A stretch of 5,659 bases of DNA, taken from Streptococcaceae bacterium (lineage in GTDB: Bacteria > Bacillota > Bacilli > Lactobacillales > Streptococcaceae). Each line of letters begins with the position of its first letter. Within the stretch, counting starts at the first letter, position 1. The translations under genes and the position numbers were made by a program. The DNA is taken from assembly GCA_031279745.1 (NCBI GenBank), contig JAITHN010000112.1, positions 1-5,659 on the forward strand, given 5' to 3'. Shown here piece by piece: positions 4,334-5,659 of this stretch. The notes beneath the pieces are model-generated. The model had not been told where the DNA came from. It did not search any database and worked only from the letters and a program-made list of their open reading frames with translations.

Positions 4334-5659
4334 GAATAGACCAACCTTTTTTCAGTGTAGTTATTCCCATTTACAATGTGGAAGACTTTCTTCAAGAAGC
4401 GCTGTTGAGCATCGAAAATCAAACGTATAAAAATATAGAGCTCGTTTTGATAGATGACGGTAGTTCTGATTTATCTTGGAAGCTGATTGAAGATTTTCAA
4501 AAGACAAGTCGTCTGAAAGTCTCGTTCATTTTTCAAGAAAACAAAGGGTTGTCAGCAGTGCGAAACCGTGGGATCAAAGAAGCAAGTGGGGAATATGTTT
4601 ATTTCTTAGATTCAGACGACGCTGTCCAAAGCGACCTTTTCGAGAAGATTGCCGAAAGAATCATGAAAGACGAGTTAGAAGTCATTTTCTTTGACGGGGA
4701 AGTGTTCGTTGAAGAAGGCGTGGAGTCTCCTTATAAAGAAGATTTCTATCGTCATAAAGTCATGGATGTAACCCAAGCCTACTCGACTGAGGAATATTAT
4801 GGACTCGGCAAAGTATTGCCAAACGTTCCGTTATATGTAATGAAAAAAGACCTACTTCTGGAAAACGCTATTTCTTTTGAGGAGGGAATTTATCATGAAG
4901 ATGAAGTATTCACTCCGAAAGTTTTAAGAGCTGCGGAAAGAATTGGGGCGGTTGAAGGTATTTTCTACAAGAGAAGGTGGAGACCAGGTTCCATTATGAG
5001 CACGACCAGCCTTTCACACCTACAAAAGCGGATTCAATCTCAGAAAAAAGTTGTCGAGCTATTAGAGGAATTTTTGGACAGAAACAAAGCGGAAATCCAG
5101 GAAAATGAGCGTGGATTTCTAGAAGGAAAAATCCGATACTTTCAGGATGTTGCGGTGAAGAATGAAGAGAAGATGGAGTTGGAATTACAAAATATGAAAG
5201 AAAACGAGAGAGATTTACCAAAAGTATCCATTATTATTCCCGTTTATAATGTGGAAGATTTTCTGGATGAAACGCTAGGAAGTGTGGCAAGCCAAACCTA
5301 TACAGCAATCGAGCTGATTTTGGTCGATGATGGAAGCACGGACGGAAGTCAGCAAGTGATGCAAGACTTTAAGAAAGGGCATGAGGATGATTTCGACATT
5401 CGCATTCTCTATCAAGAAAATCAAGGGCAGTCAGCCGCTAGAAATTACGGAGTTGCGGAGTCGACTGGAGACTACATCTACTTCCTTGATAGCGATGATT
5501 TTATCGACCCAGAAACGATTGAAGTATTGGTTGAGCGTTCGCTGAAAGATGATTTAGACTTAGTTCTTTTTCAGGCGATCCCATTCAAAGAAGAGGGGGT
5601 TGTTTTAGCTAGACCTCTAGAAGTGTATGAAAATTATTATCAATATAAAAAGATGTCAG
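4330..5659 (+). CDS. Tandem-domain family 2 glycosyltransferase (3' end outside window)
   Basis: The frame is open from the ATG at 4330 to the window edge, at least 443 codons, and the gene is truncated only by the window. Two GT-A (GT2) domains follow each other. Domain 1 (about 7-225) has VIPIYN (11-16), the nucleotide-binding DDGSSD (42-47), the metal-binding DSDD (94-97), HED (189-191, where GT2 enzymes often carry the catalytic acid pair) and RPGSIM (218-223). A charged, probably helical linker spans about 226-296. Domain 2 has IIPVYN (302-307), DDGST (333-337) and DSDD (387-390) and continues past the edge. The family moves a sugar from a nucleotide-activated donor to a glycan acceptor at the cytoplasmic face of the membrane; donor and product cannot be told. 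No membrane segment appears in the part seen. Two active domains in one chain could add two sugars in turn, as in chondroitin or hyaluronan synthases of the GT2 pair type. It shares a transcript with the unknown gene before it. It probably belongs to a capsule, wall-polysaccharide or teichoic-acid locus. Confidence 0.9.
   Translation, partial: MRIDQPFFSVVIPIYNVEDFLQEALLSIENQTYKNIELVLIDDGSSDLSWKLIEDFQKTSRLKVSFIFQENKGLSAVRNRGIKEASGEYVYFLDSDDAVQSDLFEKIAERIMKDELEVIFFDGEVFVEEGVESPYKEDFYRHKVMDVTQAYSTEEYYGLGKVLPNVPLYVMKKDLLLENAISFEEGIYHEDEVFTPKVLRAAERIGAVEGIFYKRRWRPGSIMSTTSLSHLQKRIQSQKKVVELLEEFLDRNKAEIQENERGFLEGKIRYFQDVAVKNEEKMELELQNMKENERDLPKVSIIIPVYNVEDFLDETLGSVASQTYTAIELILVDDGSTDGSQQVMQDFKKGHEDDFDIRILYQENQGQSAARNYGVAESTGDYIYFLDSDDFIDPETIEVLVERSLKDDLDLVLFQAIPFKEEGVVLARPLEVYENYYQYKKMS

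Noticed and set aside
4054..4422. Minus-strand reading frame of 122 codons opposite the unknown gene and glycosyltransferase start
   Set aside because: It crosses the ATGA overlap of two well-supported + strand genes and shows no ribosome binding site or recognisable domain.
1..5659. CRISPR array, tRNA, rRNA, insertion sequence, attachment site or defence system
   Set aside because: No regularly spaced repeats, cloverleaf, transposase motifs or paired terminal repeats could be found on either strand, and no gene here resembles a known defence or mobile-element component.

Overview
The window reads as chromosomal DNA of a low-GC Gram-positive bacterium (Bacillota). The YunD-type phosphatase, YutD and bacterial TrmB all fit this phylum. 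So do the strong AAGGAGG-type ribosome binding sites, TATAAT/TGnTATAAT promoters and T-tailed hairpin terminators. The lysine-rich tail on YutD and the lactose/cellobiose-type PTS IIB protein lean towards Lactobacillales (a Carnobacteriaceae- or Enterococcaceae-like organism), but this is inference. All genes are on the + strand.

Layout. Bases 1-63 hold the last few bases before, and the terminator of, a gene lying mostly outside the window. After about 170 bases without a supported gene comes a three-gene housekeeping block: a cytoplasmic YunD-family metallophosphatase/5'-nucleotidase (235-1617), a YutD/DUF1027 protein with a long basic tail (1640-2278) and the tRNA m7G46 methyltransferase TrmB (2280-2942). 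YutD and TrmB are separated by one base and are probably translationally coupled. A free-standing PTS EIIB protein follows (3052-3474). It has its own extended -10 promoter and an 11-bp perfect terminator stem, so it is very likely a single-gene transcript. Its 40-residue N-terminal extension is unusual for an EIIB protein.

After that terminator a new transcription unit begins. About 250 bases of AT-rich regulatory DNA carry two candidate promoters, one with a run of nine A reaching from its -35 into its spacer. Then comes an unrecognised 188-residue protein (3767-4333), overlapping by four bases (ATGA) a glycosyltransferase that runs off the right edge (from 4330, at least 443 codons). My translation of that last gene shows two complete sets of family-2 glycosyltransferase N-terminal motifs in tandem, joined by a charged, probably helical linker. 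This is typical of enzymes that build surface or cell-wall glycans.

How the parts relate. The left half is conserved core metabolism and RNA modification, the middle is a phosphotransfer protein without its partners, and the right edge looks like the start of a surface-polysaccharide locus. I see no CRISPR array, tRNA, rRNA, transposase or recognisable defence system. The least explained parts are the unknown protein coupled to the tandem glycosyltransferase, the promoter region in front of it, and the N-terminal extension of the EIIB protein.
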